DNA of 22,951 nt, from positions 1 through 22,951 of the forward strand of contig QHUF01000158.1 in NCBI GenBank assembly GCA_003221075.1. Direction: 5' to 3'. The notes beneath the pieces are model-generated. The model was not told the DNA's origin. It worked only from the letters and a program-made list of their open reading frames with translations, and made no database searches. Shown here piece after piece: positions 1-9,483 of this stretch. How positions within the stretch are numbered: the stretch's first letter is position 1; every line of letters starts with the position of its first letter. A program made the translations under genes and the position numbers. The stretch comes from Gemmatimonadota bacterium. GTDB lineage: Bacteria > Gemmatimonadota > Gemmatimonadetes > Gemmatimonadales > GWC2-71-9.

Positions 1-311
1 CGATCGCCAACGGCGATGGCGTCGACGCCCTGGGGTGGGATCCGGTACAGAAGTTGATCTACATCCCCGCCGGGCGCGACAGCAACGTCACCGTCGTGCG
101 CCAGGATTCGCCTGACAAGTACACGGTGGTCGCGACGGTGCCGACGATGCGCGGCGCCAAGACCATTTCGGTGGATTTGCAGAAGCACATCGCGTATCTG
201 TTCCAGCCCGAATACGGTCCGTTGCCCCCGGGAACGCCGCCGCCCCAGCCGGGCCAGCGGCCGGTGCGGGGTCCGGTCATCGGGGCGTATTTCTTCGCGA
301 TCAGTCACTGA
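1..311 (+). CDS. YVTN/YncE-like beta-propeller protein, C-terminal fragment
   Basis: The reading frame is open from base 3 at the window edge and stops at 311, so only about 102 C-terminal residues are seen. The segment has the blade pattern of YVTN/YncE-type propellers: an aspartate-rich loop (NGDGVDALGWDP), a strand (KLIYIPAGRDSNVTVV), the DKYTVVATVPT strand, then RGAKTISVDLQKHIAYLF. A Pro/Gly-rich segment (PLPPGTPPPQPGQRPVRGP) precedes a final strand. Proteins of this family are usually exported and often annotated only as YncE family proteins; no enzymatic role can be assigned here. An in-frame TTG at 54 is not a credible start because the similarity continues upstream of it. It lies 24 bases upstream of the carboxypeptidase gene and may share its transcript. 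Confidence 0.7.
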   Translation, partial: IANGDGVDALGWDPVQKLIYIPAGRDSNVTVVRQDSPDKYTVVATVPTMRGAKTISVDLQKHIAYLFQPEYGPLPPGTPPPQPGQRPVRGPVIGAYFFAISH

Positions 312-320
312 CGCAAAAAT

Positions 321-331
321 GGGGGGAGAGG
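321..331 (+). promoter_or_regulatory. Ribosome binding site of the S10 carboxypeptidase
   Basis: The purine run GGGGGGAGAGG ends four bases before the ATG at 336 and is a strong Shine-Dalgarno match, fixing the start of the peptidase gene. Confidence 0.7.
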
Positions 332-335
332 CATC

Positions 336-1895
336 ATGAGAGTCGGCACAATTATTTTGACGGCGTGCGTGCTTGCCGTTCCACTCACGGCACAGAACAC
401 CGCGCCAGCGGCGTCGGAGCGTGACACCGCGGCCAAAGCCGCGGCTGCACCGATCCCGAAGGAAGCGTCGTCGGTCACCGATCACACCATCCGCATCGGC
501 AGCCAGCTCGTGCCCTATCGCGCGACCGCGGCGACGCTGCTGCTGAAGAACGACAAGGACGAGACGATCGGGTCGCTCTACTATACGGCTTACACGCGCA
601 CCGGCGCGGGGGACCCGAGCCAGCGACCCCTCGCTTTCATCTATAATGGCGGTCCCGGATCCGCGTCGGCGTGGCTGCACATGGGCGCGTTCGGTCCGCG
701 TCGCATCGTGACGACGGACGCTAGGCCCACGCCGCCGCCCCCGTACCAAGTGGTGGACAATCAGAGCAGCCTGATCGATGTCACCGACATGGTGTTCATC
801 GATCCCATCGGGACAGGATTCTCCAAGCCCGTCGGCAAGGGCACCGGGAAGGATTTCTGGGGCGTGGACGAGGATGCCAAAGCGCTCGCGCAGTTCATCT
901 CGCAGTACGTGAGCCGCAACGGCCGCTGGGCCTCGCCCAAGTACTTGATCGGCGAAAGCTACGGGACGACCCGATCGGCGGTCCTCGGCAGCCGGCTGGA
1001 GCGCGACGGGATATCGCTGAACGGCATCGTGCTGATTTCGTCTGTACTCGATTTCGAAACGCTGCTGTTCTCGGCCGGGCACGATCTGTCGTACGAGCTC
1101 TACCTGCCGAGCTATGCCGCGACCGCGGCATATCACAAGGTGATCCCGGCGCCCGCCAATATGAGCGCATTCTTGACTGAAGTCCGCCGCTACGCGATGG
1201 GCGACTACGCCAGCGCGCTCGCCGCTGGAGCGACCCTGCCGGCTGATCGCAAGGCCGCGGTGGCCAAGCAGGTCGCGGCGTACACCGGGCTCTCCGAGGA
1301 CTATGTCATGCGGGCCAACCTGCGCGTAAACCTGCGGCAATTCATGGCCGAGCTGCAGCGTAGCCGCGGACTCGTGACGGGGCGGCTCGATTCACGCTTC
1401 ACGGGCCCGCTGCCCGATCTCTTGACCGAGAACGCGCCGGGCGATCCGCAGTCGAATGCCGTGACGGGCGCATTCACGGCGGCCGCCAACGCGTACCTCC
1501 GCGGCGAGCTGAAGTTCGACACGCAGGACCGCTACTTGATGGGAGGCGGCAACCAGGGGCAGTGGAACTGGGCGCGTGACGGCCAGCGTGGCTGGGCGAC
1601 GACGACGTACGTCGGCTCCGACCTGACGCAGGCGCTCGTGACCAACCCGCACCTGCGGATCGAGGTCGAGAACGGCTATTACGACCTGGCGACGCCGTTC
1701 TTCGCGACGGAGTACACCGTCAACCATCTCGAAGGGCTGTCACCCGATTTGCGCGACAACATCACACTCAAGTACTACGACGCCGGGCACATGATGTATC
1801 TGTACGAACCGGCGCTCGCGGAGCTGAAGCAGAACGTGGCGCGCTTCATCGCGAACCCCGCGCCCCCGACGGCGAGGACCGCCGGCTCGAATTGA
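336..1895 (+). CDS. S10 family serine carboxypeptidase, exported
   Basis: This 519-residue protein belongs to peptidase family S10 (carboxypeptidase Y-like, alpha/beta hydrolase fold), which removes C-terminal residues from peptides. Residues 1-20 form a signal peptide (hydrophobic core TIILTACVLAVPL, then TAQ), so it should act in the periplasm or outside the cell. The oxyanion-region motif YNGGPGSASAW lies at 103-113. The nucleophile is Ser208 in GESYG, the acid is Asp450 in GYYDLATPF and the base is His485 in DAGHMMY, so the triad is complete and correctly ordered. Length is normal for bacterial S10 enzymes. A strong Shine-Dalgarno sequence supports the ATG at 336. It ends one base before the convergent yceI stop, leaving no room for a separate terminator. 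Confidence 0.93.
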   Translation: MRVGTIILTACVLAVPLTAQNTAPAASERDTAAKAAAAPIPKEASSVTDHTIRIGSQLVPYRATAATLLLKNDKDETIGSLYYTAYTRTGAGDPSQRPLAFIYNGGPGSASAWLHMGAFGPRRIVTTDARPTPPPPYQVVDNQSSLIDVTDMVFIDPIGTGFSKPVGKGTGKDFWGVDEDAKALAQFISQYVSRNGRWASPKYLIGESYGTTRSAVLGSRLERDGISLNGIVLISSVLDFETLLFSAGHDLSYELYLPSYAATAAYHKVIPAPANMSAFLTEVRRYAMGDYASALAAGATLPADRKAAVAKQVAAYTGLSEDYVMRANLRVNLRQFMAELQRSRGLVTGRLDSRFTGPLPDLLTENAPGDPQSNAVTGAFTAAANAYLRGELKFDTQDRYLMGGGNQGQWNWARDGQRGWATTTYVGSDLTQALVTNPHLRIEVENGYYDLATPFFATEYTVNHLEGLSPDLRDNITLKYYDAGHMMYLYEPALAELKQNVARFIANPAPPTARTAGSN

Positions 1896-1896
1896 G

Positions 1897-2517
1897 TCAG
1901 GGCGGAGGGCGGCGCAGCGCGACGGCGTCGATGTCGAACGTGACGGCATCCGCGACGCGCACGGTGCCACCCGGTCCGCCGCGATAGGGACGAATGCCGT
2001 AGTCTGATTGCCGCACCGAGAATGTCGTCGTAGCATGCAGCGTATCCGGCTCGATCCGAACGCGCACCGTCAGTGGCACGGTGCGCGTTTGGCCTTTCAG
2101 GGTGAGCGCGGCTTGAATGCGAAGCGTGTCTCCCGCCAGTTCGACTGCTTGCGACGTGAGCGTGATCTCCGGGTACTGCGCCACGTCCAGCACATCCGCG
2201 CGCATCGCCGCCGTCACCTTACGGATTTCCTCGGTATCGGGGGGCGTCAGCACCTCGAGGCCTACCGTCGCGATGGAGACCGCCAGGTGGGACCCTTGCG
2301 GTTGGTGCGGATAGTACACGACGCGGCCCGAAAACTGCCGAGCCTGGATGAGATGCTCATGACCGGCGAATCCGAACAAACCGGCCTTCCCGGTGCGCAC
2401 GACGAAGCGACTCGAGGGCGCGAGCTCGTAGACCTCGGAATCACGTGCGATGACCTGCGCCGGGCCGAGACGCGGGACGAAGCTCAGCGTAACAAGTGTG
2501 AGAAATCGGACGTTCAT
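1897..2517 (-). CDS. YceI family periplasmic lipid-binding-like protein
   Basis: This 206-residue protein has a signal peptide (about residues 1-20, ending GPAQ) followed by a YceI domain. YceI proteins are lipocalin-like beta-barrels that bind isoprenoid or other amphiphilic molecules in the periplasm; the ligand here is unknown. Visible family features are the opening strand SRFVVRTGKAGLFGFAGHEH, the DVAQYPEITLTSQAVE strand, the LTLKGQTRTVPL segment (LTLKGvTk-type) and the closing RQSDYGIRPYRGG. The ATG at 2515-2517 overlaps the dinB stop by four bases (ATGA), so translation is probably coupled to dinB. The pairing with dinB is unusual in function but clear in layout. Confidence 0.9.
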   Translation of the reverse strand: MNVRFLTLVTLSFVPRLGPAQVIARDSEVYELAPSSRFVVRTGKAGLFGFAGHEHLIQARQFSGRVVYYPHQPQGSHLAVSIATVGLEVLTPPDTEEIRKVTAAMRADVLDVAQYPEITLTSQAVELAGDTLRIQAALTLKGQTRTVPLTVRVRIEPDTLHATTTFSVRQSDYGIRPYRGGPGGTVRVADAVTFDIDAVALRRPPP

Positions 2518-3707
2518 TTTTCCTCGACGATGCCGCCTGGCAGAATGCTCTTTGCGCCGAACTTGCCGCGCACGCGGTCGATGGCGCGCGCCAAGCCGCG
2601 GTCGCGTTCAGTCTCCTCAGAAAGGATAACCAGCTGATCGGTCAGTGGTGCCTTCGCGAGGCCTGACAGCCGCACGCCGACGAGTCGCGCCGGCACGCGT
2701 CGAGCGTGGCGCAAGCTTGCGAGCAATTCGTGCGCAACGCGCAGAATCACGCGGTCTGACACCACCGGCTCGGGCAGCGTCCGCTGCGCGGATCGGGTCT
2801 TGAAGTCCCAATCGCGCAGCCGCACCGCCACGGTTCTGGCGGTGAGCCCGTCGCCGCGCATGTCCGCGGCGGCGCGCGTGACGAGTCGCAGCAGCTCGCG
2901 CTCGATGTCAGGGTCCTCCTGCAGATCCTTCCCGAACGTCTCGTCGCGGCTGATCCCCCGGTTCATGGTGCGGTGGAACACGTCTCCCGCGTCACGCCCA
3001 TGGACCCGGTTCCACAGCCACTGCGCTTCGCGCTTGCTCATCCAACGCTCCAGCGCGGCGAGGTCGTGACGCAGCACGTCTTCCACGGTGATCAGGCCGC
3101 GCTGCGCGAGACGCGCCTGGAACTTCGGACCGACGAGCGGGATGTCGGCGAGCGTGCACGAGCGCAGGAAGTCCTGTTCCGATCCCGGCTCGATGATGAG
3201 GATGCCCACGCCGCCCCGGCTCGGCTTCGCGCGGTCCACCGCCATCTTGGCGATCAGCTTGTTGGTGCCGCCGCCGATCGAGAGCGTGAGTCCCGTCGCC
3301 TCCCGCAGGCGCGAGCGGATGCGCTGCGCGGTCGTTTCGAGCGGCTCGTGGTGATAGACGCCCTCGGTTCCGGTCAGGTCGAGATACCACTCGTCGATGC
3401 TTGCGCCTTCGACGATCGGCGAGAACTCGTGCAACAGCTCGCGGATCTCGCCGCTCTTCTGAAGGCATGCCTTGAAGGGGATCGGCACGCAGACGGCATC
3501 GGGGCAGAGCCGCAGCGCGCGGGCGATGGGCATCGCCGAGCGAACGCCGAACTTGCGAGTCTCGTAGGAGGCGGAGCAGACGACGCCGCGGCTTTCGCGC
3601 GAGCCGCCGACAATGAGGAGGGCGGCCTTCCCGGCACCGTCGGGATCGACCGCGCGCGCGACGGCGACGTAGAAAGCGTCAGCATCTGCGAGGAGAATGC
3701 GACGCAT
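2514..3707 (-). CDS. dinB: DNA polymerase IV, Y-family translesion polymerase
   Basis: This 397-residue protein has all Y-family palm features. Asp8 and Asp10 in LLADADAFY bind the catalytic metals, Tyr13 sits at the steric-gate position, and Asp105-Glu106 in SIDEWYLD complete the active site. Helix-hairpin-helix signals (LADIPLVGPKFQARLAQRGL) and the little-finger domain follow. QLVIL near residue 357 fits the usual beta-clamp-binding site. The enzyme copies past DNA lesions with low fidelity. The Trp in SIDEWYLD is unusual, as Ala or Cys is common there. The start is chosen from homology; no strong Shine-Dalgarno sequence is seen. It lies 58 bases downstream of the large surface-protein gene on the same strand and overlaps yceI by ATGA. 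No SOS box was obvious upstream. Confidence 0.93.
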   Translation of the reverse strand: MRRILLADADAFYVAVARAVDPDGAGKAALLIVGGSRESRGVVCSASYETRKFGVRSAMPIARALRLCPDAVCVPIPFKACLQKSGEIRELLHEFSPIVEGASIDEWYLDLTGTEGVYHHEPLETTAQRIRSRLREATGLTLSIGGGTNKLIAKMAVDRAKPSRGGVGILIIEPGSEQDFLRSCTLADIPLVGPKFQARLAQRGLITVEDVLRHDLAALERWMSKREAQWLWNRVHGRDAGDVFHRTMNRGISRDETFGKDLQEDPDIERELLRLVTRAAADMRGDGLTARTVAVRLRDWDFKTRSAQRTLPEPVVSDRVILRVAHELLASLRHARRVPARLVGVRLSGLAKAPLTDQLVILSEETERDRGLARAIDRVRGKFGAKSILPGGIVEEK

Positions 3708-3765
3708 GGAACAGCCCAGCGTAGGAGACTACCGAAGATATCCCGAATCGACGCCGCCGGCCAGC

Positions 3766-6700
3766 TCAGAAGCGGGACCGCCAGAATGCGGCTGCGGTGG
3801 GGAACAGCTTTTCCGTCACGGTCACGGCCAACGTCACGAACGCGCCATGCCCGCCGCGCACCGAGAAATCTGGATCGCTCAGATTGCCGAACCGGTAGCC
3901 GGTCGCGATTTCCAGGGCCGCGACAGGATGCAACACCACGGCGGGAGCGCCGTCCCATGCGCTCGCTCCGGTTGTGCGCTCCATGAGCAGCCGGCCATCG
4001 CTCCGCAGGCTCACCCAGCGATTGAGGTCGAGATTCACGCGCCCACCGACGTAGTCTGCCCAGGCGGTCAGCGTTTGCGGCGTGCCATCTGGATATAGCC
4101 GCTCGGCTGCGGTGCGGCGCACCGCGTAGCGCGTAGAGAGTTCCAACGTCGGCCGCGGCGTCCAGATCAGCTCCGCGGCACCGATCACCCTACGCTCTTC
4201 TCCGCGTGCGATCAGCACGCCACCGCCCACAGGATTGCGGTCGTCGCTCCACTGGAACTTGGCCAGGATGTTGAGCCGATCGGTGTGCGCCGGCCGCAGC
4301 GCCAGGCCCCACAGGCTCGACAGGCGGCGCGACAACGGCACGCCCGGCAGCGCATTCTGCGAATACTCCTGTCGCGTCAGCAGCGCGAACGACGACGCGA
4401 ACGCCACGTCGCCCGCCACCGTGGCGAGCCGCGTGGACTGCAGCGTACCATCCTTGTACTCGGCGCGGGCTGTCAAGCGATACGGCGCGCGCTTGGGCAG
4501 CAGCTCCAGGCCCGCACCCGCGGACCAGTAATCGGCCTCGGTTTGCAGGAACGGGAGCGCGCGCACCGGATCGGCGACCGAGGCGCGACCTACTCCTTGG
4601 CGGCGCTCGAACAGCACATTGATGGCCAGGTCCGGGCTGATCTGCAGCCGGTTACGGAGTCCGATGATCGCCGCATTGCCCGCGCCGCTGACGCCGCCCG
4701 TGAGCTGATAGCTCCCCCAGGCTTGCGTGCCGTGACCCATGTCCGCTCGCATGCCGACGCTCGTGACCGAGTATGGCTTCTGGCTGTCGGGTCGCGAGAC
4801 GTAGCGCTCGCTCGCCTCGAGTGCGAGTGTGGGCAACACTTGATAGCTGGCGCCGACGCCCCACAGCTCCGGGGAGAGCTCCGGCCCCGACAGGCTGAGG
4901 TGACGCCGCGCTTCGGTCCAAATCTGCAAGTTGGGTGAGGCGCTCCACTTCGCGCGTACATCCGCCGCGGTCACGTCGCTTTGCGCCATGCTCGCTCCAC
5001 TGACGTGATCGCTCGCCACACCGCCGTCGACTTGCAAGGCGCCGCCGAGGCGCTGGACGATCCCGACGCGAGTATGCACGCGATCGACGCCCTGCAGCGC
5101 AAACTCCTCGCGGGAATGCTCGGCCCGCAGCTCCGTCGCCCCGAGCTTGAGACCGGTCCGGAGACTCGCTTCGACCAGGCCAGGCTGCAACGCCACGTTG
5201 GACGGGTTCGTGAATTCACGCCCGACGCGCATGTAGCTGGCCCCGAACGTGAGCGTCCCGTCGAACAGGCTGTAGCTCGCCTTGGCCGACGTCGCGAGGC
5301 CCGTGGAGTCGCCGCGCTCCGCGTAGGCGACTTCGCCGCCCACGTCCAGCGCGCCGGCGCGGAACAACCGCAGGTCTCCGCCGACCAGCCGGTAACGGTT
5401 GATCGCCTGCTCCGCGTTGACCGCCGTTACGCCGATGCGCAGCGAGTCGAGCGGCAACCCGTCCCCGACCAGCTGGCGTACGTCGAGCGCGACCCGGGCG
5501 CCGGCCACGAGATGCTGTTCCGCTCCGCTCGCCGCCTCGAACGTCACCATGATGAACACGGGATTGCCGTCCGCGTCAGTCGCCGGGATCGGCTGCTTGA
5601 AGAGCACGACGCCGGCGGTGTAATCGATCTGGTAATCCACAAACCGGACCATGGCTTGGGTCTCAACCGCGCGCTCCGGATTCGCGCGATCGCGCGTCTC
5701 GACGCGTACGTATTCCGTGCCCGGCACCATGTCGGCGGCCAGTTGATACGGCCCGGAAATGCCCGCGCCTCGCAGCTGGAGTTGATGCAACGCCTGCGAG
5801 GTCATGCTGCCGAATGCGCTCCAGGTGAGGGGGCCAGTCGTCACATGCGCCGCCACGCCCGTCTTCTGTTGGGCGCTGGCGTCGCCGAGAATCGGGTACT
5901 GCGATTCCTCCAACGGATCGGCGCTGCGGTCGAACGCGTTGCGCCCGTCGTTCAACCGGCGCGAGTCGAGCCCCAGCGTGAACGAGGTGCGCGAGTCGAG
6001 GCGGCCGCGAGCGGTGAGCGCCCCATACGCGTCCGGCGCCGCCCCGGCTCCGATCTGACCGGAGCCGGCCACCGTGAACCCGCGTACTTCGGGAAGCAGC
6101 TCGAGCGGCACAGTCGCCGTCGCATCGCCCGACTTGATCTCCAGCTCACCGGGGCCCACGACGCGCCCGGGTCGCAGCTCGATCGCCAGGCGGCCGGCCG
6201 CGGTGGAGAGCAGCTGCAGTCCCACGGAAGAAGCATCCGCGTCCACGCCCTGCGGCTCGGCGCCTTTTGCGCTGACGGTCACGTAGGCGGGCTGCGCGAC
6301 CGGCACACCCCAACCGTCCACGACGCGCACGTGCACCACGGCGGTCGAACGGCCGTCGGCGGCGAGCGTCAGAGGGCGAGCGCCTTGGGAAATCTCGAAT
6401 CGGGCGGGCAAGCCGGTCACGTGAACGGCGATGCTGTCCCAACGTTCCTGGCCCCACGAATTCTTCACGGCGACGCGCAGGCGGTGCGGGCCACGGGCGA
6501 GCGGCACGGCGACGAAGTCGAAGACGCCGTCAATCCGGGTCCGGGCCGTATCGATCAGCGTGGCGCCATCGTACAGCACGACCGGGACGTTCGGCTCGCC
6601 CTTGACGCCGACGTAGACGCGGTCAGCCGAGAGCACGGTGCCGTCGCTCGGCGCGAAGATCTCAATTCCTGGACCTCGCACGGCCGCGAGGAGCTGCTCG

Positions 6701-9471
6701 GCGGCTTGACCCTCCGGGCCGCCCCGGGCATGCGGCACGACCACCGTGTCTGCGGGAGGGATGCGGAGCACGGAGTCGCGCTGCTCGAACGCGGGCCCGC
6801 TCGAATCCGGGGAAACGGGGGCGGGGGCGGGGACGCCGGCACTGGCCGGGGGCGTCGCCCACTCGCCGAACTCCGGGACCCGAACGGCGGCGTACACCGG
6901 CGTCGACGCGCTCTGCACCGGCGCGCGGATGCTCGATTCCGTCCGACCCGCATAGCGGCGTTGCGTCGCATTTTTGCCGGCCTGCGGCGGCCACGCCACG
7001 ATGCGCACTGCGGCGGAATCGCGTCGCTGGGACGACCACGCGATGATCCGGATCTTGGCGCCGGGGCGCGCGAAGGGGATGGGGATCGCGCGCTCCAGCC
7101 AGGTGTACTTCGTGAACTGCGCGCCATCGACGTACACGACCGCTGAGTCCGCACGCGGGATGAAGGTCACGACTGCGTCGAGCGCGACGCCCTGCGACTG
7201 CCGCACGTTCACTTCGTAGCGCACGAGCGGATGGTATCGCGTGGGTAGCTCGTGCTCGAAGGCGAGCCCCTCACCCGCCCGCGTGTCGGGGAGGCGCACT
7301 GCGGCAAACGAGAACTCCACTGTCCGCTGACTCGCGACGATCCGCGTGTTTTGCCCAGTCTCAGTTGGGGTGCGTCGGCTCTCAGGGCTTGGCGTCGGTT
7401 GCGTCGCCACGCCGGCGCCTGCACGCGTCGCAACCAGACGGAAGTCCACCCGAGGCGTCGTCCAGCCACTGGCGTCCACGAGCTGGATGTCTTCGGAGGC
7501 GAGCCGATACCCGTCGGGAATGGAGCGCGGGTCGAGACGGAAGGCGTGGCGGCCGGCTCGCACGTTGGAGAAGGAGAACTTCCCCGTGGAGTCGGTCGTC
7601 GCGACCATCCCGTCTTCGGTCCAGATGTCGACGTTGGCGAGGCCAGCCTCGCCGGCTCCCTGCATCCCGTCCCCGTTCGCATCCACCCAGACCTTCCCGA
7701 TCGCGGCGCGCGTCTCCATCGGCCAGGCGCGGACTTGAACCCACGCGATCGCTTCGGGCGAGCCGGCCAATCCCCCGGTGACCTGGCCTGTCGCCACAGC
7801 CCGCGCCTCGGCAACGGTGCCCGGCGCGGAGATCAGAGCGGCCACGTAGCGAAGTGTCCGGCTCGAGCCTGGCGCGAGCGGGGCTGCGCTGTATAGAACC
7901 AACCGCTGCCCGCCCGCCACTACGCCAGAGTCGGCGCCGATCGCGCTGCCGACCACATAGCGTGCACCCGCAGGGAGCTGCACCACGATCTGAAGGTTCG
8001 TCACCGTCAGTGTGCCCGGATTGCGGACGGTGGTCGTGTAAGGAATCGCCTCGCCGACGCCGACCTCGAGGACGTCTGCCACCAGATCCAATCCGAGCGC
8101 CGCTGTGGGCGGCCCGACGAGCGCGACCGGCGTCGCGGGCGCCGAAACGGCGGGCGTTCCTTGCCCTTGGATGTAGGCGAGGTTGCGAGCAACCACCGTG
8201 TCGCGCACCGACGCCGCGACCGTCAGCACGAGATCGATCACGCCACGGTCGGCGGGCGCGAGAGTGCCGAGCGGCCAGGTGAGCACCTGACCCACGATGG
8301 TCGGGGGTACTGTCGCGCTCGCGTACTGTAGGCCAACCGGCAGTGTGTCCGTCAGGACGACGTTCTGCGCGGAGCCGGCGCTGGCCGCGTTCCCGTAGCG
8401 CAACCGGTACTGCACCTGTTGGCCAACGAGTGCCACGGCCGGACTCGTGAGTTGCTTCGAGAGCGACAGCGCCGGCGCCAGGATCGTCGTCTGCACGGCG
8501 TTCGACAGTGTCGTATCGGAGCCGCCGCTCCAGGTGAACACGAGATTGCCGCGATTGACGACCGTCGCAGGCGCTCCGGAGTTGACCCGCGCCTGGAACG
8601 TGAGGGAACCTGCCGCGCCCGCCGCAACGGTGCCCAGGCTCACCGCGACGACGCCGTTGCCGACGGCCACCAGGCGGCCTGCGTCGCCGTCGGCGGCATC
8701 GGTCTGGGGCACGCCGTTGAAACGGATCGTTCCGGCCATGTAGGAGGCGCCGGCCGGAATCGTGTCCGCAATCTGTACCGCGGATGCGCTGTCCGTTCCA
8801 GACGCGACGTAATCAAGCGTGTAGGTGAGAGTGTCCCCTGCTGCGGCCGCGGCACGATCCACTTGTTTGGTGACACCGAAGGCGATCGGCGCGGAGGACA
8901 CGCTGAGCAGGTCGCGCACCGAGCCGCTCACGGCGCCGTCAAACCTGCTCGTCGCGGTGATGGTGATCGTATCGGTCACCCCGGCGCTACCCGAGGCGGG
9001 AATTGCGATCTGCACCAGCAGCGCGGCGGTGCTCCCCGAAGCCACAGCTACTGGCCCCGAAAGCGCGATATCACCACCGTCCAGCACCCCGTTGCTGTTG
9101 ACGTCGCGATAGAGCGTCAGGGGCCATGCGGGGACGGATGTCGCCGCGACGCTGAAGGAGTCCAGTCCGTTCCCGAGGTTCGTCAGGGTGTGGGCGAAGA
9201 CGACAGCGGTCCCCGGGCTGGCGCCGCTCGATTGCGGAGCCTGGAGACCCACGGCGGCGACCTGTGCAACGATGAGGTCAACGGTGTCGGAGGGTACGAC
9301 GTATCCGAAGCCGCTCGACGTGTAGGCGAGTGTGGCCCAGTTGCGGATGTGGGATCCGGCGGGTGTACCCTGGGCGGAGAGCTGCGGCCCCAGGAGCAGG
9401 AAAGCACTGAGGGAGGCGGTCGCCCAAATCGCGAACCGCCTCGCCTCACCCGCTCGAGTGCCGAGCCACAT
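3766..9471 (-). CDS. Giant DUF11/SdrD-B outer-membrane beta-barrel surface protein
   Basis: This 1901-residue protein opens with a signal peptide (about 1-34, ending QLSAQ). Residues 40-190 carry an Ig-like module with a calcium-loop motif (DVNSNGVLDGGD). Two or three DUF11 repeats follow at about 195-580, then an SdrD-B/Cna-B type domain at about 590-665 (GKVWVDANGDGMQGAGEAGL). After a linker with strands at 720-850 and a Pro-rich stretch come Ig/invasin-like domains at about 930-1125. The last 770 residues look like an outer-membrane beta-barrel: alternating short strands, the segment VRFVDYQIDYTAGVVLFKQP seen in related barrels, and a terminal Phe. The likely role is surface display or anchoring of an adhesive layer; this is inference. 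The Shine-Dalgarno AAGGG precedes the ATG at 9471, 12 bases after the previous gene, so it is the fourth gene of the surface operon. Confidence 0.85.
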   Translation of the reverse strand: MWLGTRAGEARRFAIWATASLSAFLLLGPQLSAQGTPAGSHIRNWATLAYTSSGFGYVVPSDTVDLIVAQVAAVGLQAPQSSGASPGTAVVFAHTLTNLGNGLDSFSVAATSVPAWPLTLYRDVNSNGVLDGGDIALSGPVAVASGSTAALLVQIAIPASGSAGVTDTITITATSRFDGAVSGSVRDLLSVSSAPIAFGVTKQVDRAAAAAGDTLTYTLDYVASGTDSASAVQIADTIPAGASYMAGTIRFNGVPQTDAADGDAGRLVAVGNGVVAVSLGTVAAGAAGSLTFQARVNSGAPATVVNRGNLVFTWSGGSDTTLSNAVQTTILAPALSLSKQLTSPAVALVGQQVQYRLRYGNAASAGSAQNVVLTDTLPVGLQYASATVPPTIVGQVLTWPLGTLAPADRGVIDLVLTVAASVRDTVVARNLAYIQGQGTPAVSAPATPVALVGPPTAALGLDLVADVLEVGVGEAIPYTTTVRNPGTLTVTNLQIVVQLPAGARYVVGSAIGADSGVVAGGQRLVLYSAAPLAPGSSRTLRYVAALISAPGTVAEARAVATGQVTGGLAGSPEAIAWVQVRAWPMETRAAIGKVWVDANGDGMQGAGEAGLANVDIWTEDGMVATTDSTGKFSFSNVRAGRHAFRLDPRSIPDGYRLASEDIQLVDASGWTTPRVDFRLVATRAGAGVATQPTPSPESRRTPTETGQNTRIVASQRTVEFSFAAVRLPDTRAGEGLAFEHELPTRYHPLVRYEVNVRQSQGVALDAVVTFIPRADSAVVYVDGAQFTKYTWLERAIPIPFARPGAKIRIIAWSSQRRDSAAVRIVAWPPQAGKNATQRRYAGRTESSIRAPVQSASTPVYAAVRVPEFGEWATPPASAGVPAPAPVSPDSSGPAFEQRDSVLRIPPADTVVVPHARGGPEGQAAEQLLAAVRGPGIEIFAPSDGTVLSADRVYVGVKGEPNVPVVLYDGATLIDTARTRIDGVFDFVAVPLARGPHRLRVAVKNSWGQERWDSIAVHVTGLPARFEISQGARPLTLAADGRSTAVVHVRVVDGWGVPVAQPAYVTVSAKGAEPQGVDADASSVGLQLLSTAAGRLAIELRPGRVVGPGELEIKSGDATATVPLELLPEVRGFTVAGSGQIGAGAAPDAYGALTARGRLDSRTSFTLGLDSRRLNDGRNAFDRSADPLEESQYPILGDASAQQKTGVAAHVTTGPLTWSAFGSMTSQALHQLQLRGAGISGPYQLAADMVPGTEYVRVETRDRANPERAVETQAMVRFVDYQIDYTAGVVLFKQPIPATDADGNPVFIMVTFEAASGAEQHLVAGARVALDVRQLVGDGLPLDSLRIGVTAVNAEQAINRYRLVGGDLRLFRAGALDVGGEVAYAERGDSTGLATSAKASYSLFDGTLTFGASYMRVGREFTNPSNVALQPGLVEASLRTGLKLGATELRAEHSREEFALQGVDRVHTRVGIVQRLGGALQVDGGVASDHVSGASMAQSDVTAADVRAKWSASPNLQIWTEARRHLSLSGPELSPELWGVGASYQVLPTLALEASERYVSRPDSQKPYSVTSVGMRADMGHGTQAWGSYQLTGGVSGAGNAAIIGLRNRLQISPDLAINVLFERRQGVGRASVADPVRALPFLQTEADYWSAGAGLELLPKRAPYRLTARAEYKDGTLQSTRLATVAGDVAFASSFALLTRQEYSQNALPGVPLSRRLSSLWGLALRPAHTDRLNILAKFQWSDDRNPVGGGVLIARGEERRVIGAAELIWTPRPTLELSTRYAVRRTAAERLYPDGTPQTLTAWADYVGGRVNLDLNRWVSLRSDGRLLMERTTGASAWDGAPAVVLHPVAALEIATGYRFGNLSDPDFSVRGGHGAFVTLAVTVTEKLFPTAAAFWRSRF

Positions 9472-9483
9472 GGGCTACGGCCC

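Noticed and set aside
4981..7146. A 721-codon open frame on the plus strand inside the giant gene
   Set aside because: It is antisense to a gene with clear domains, has Arg/His/Gly-rich composition typical of high-GC shadow frames, and shows no recognisable domain.
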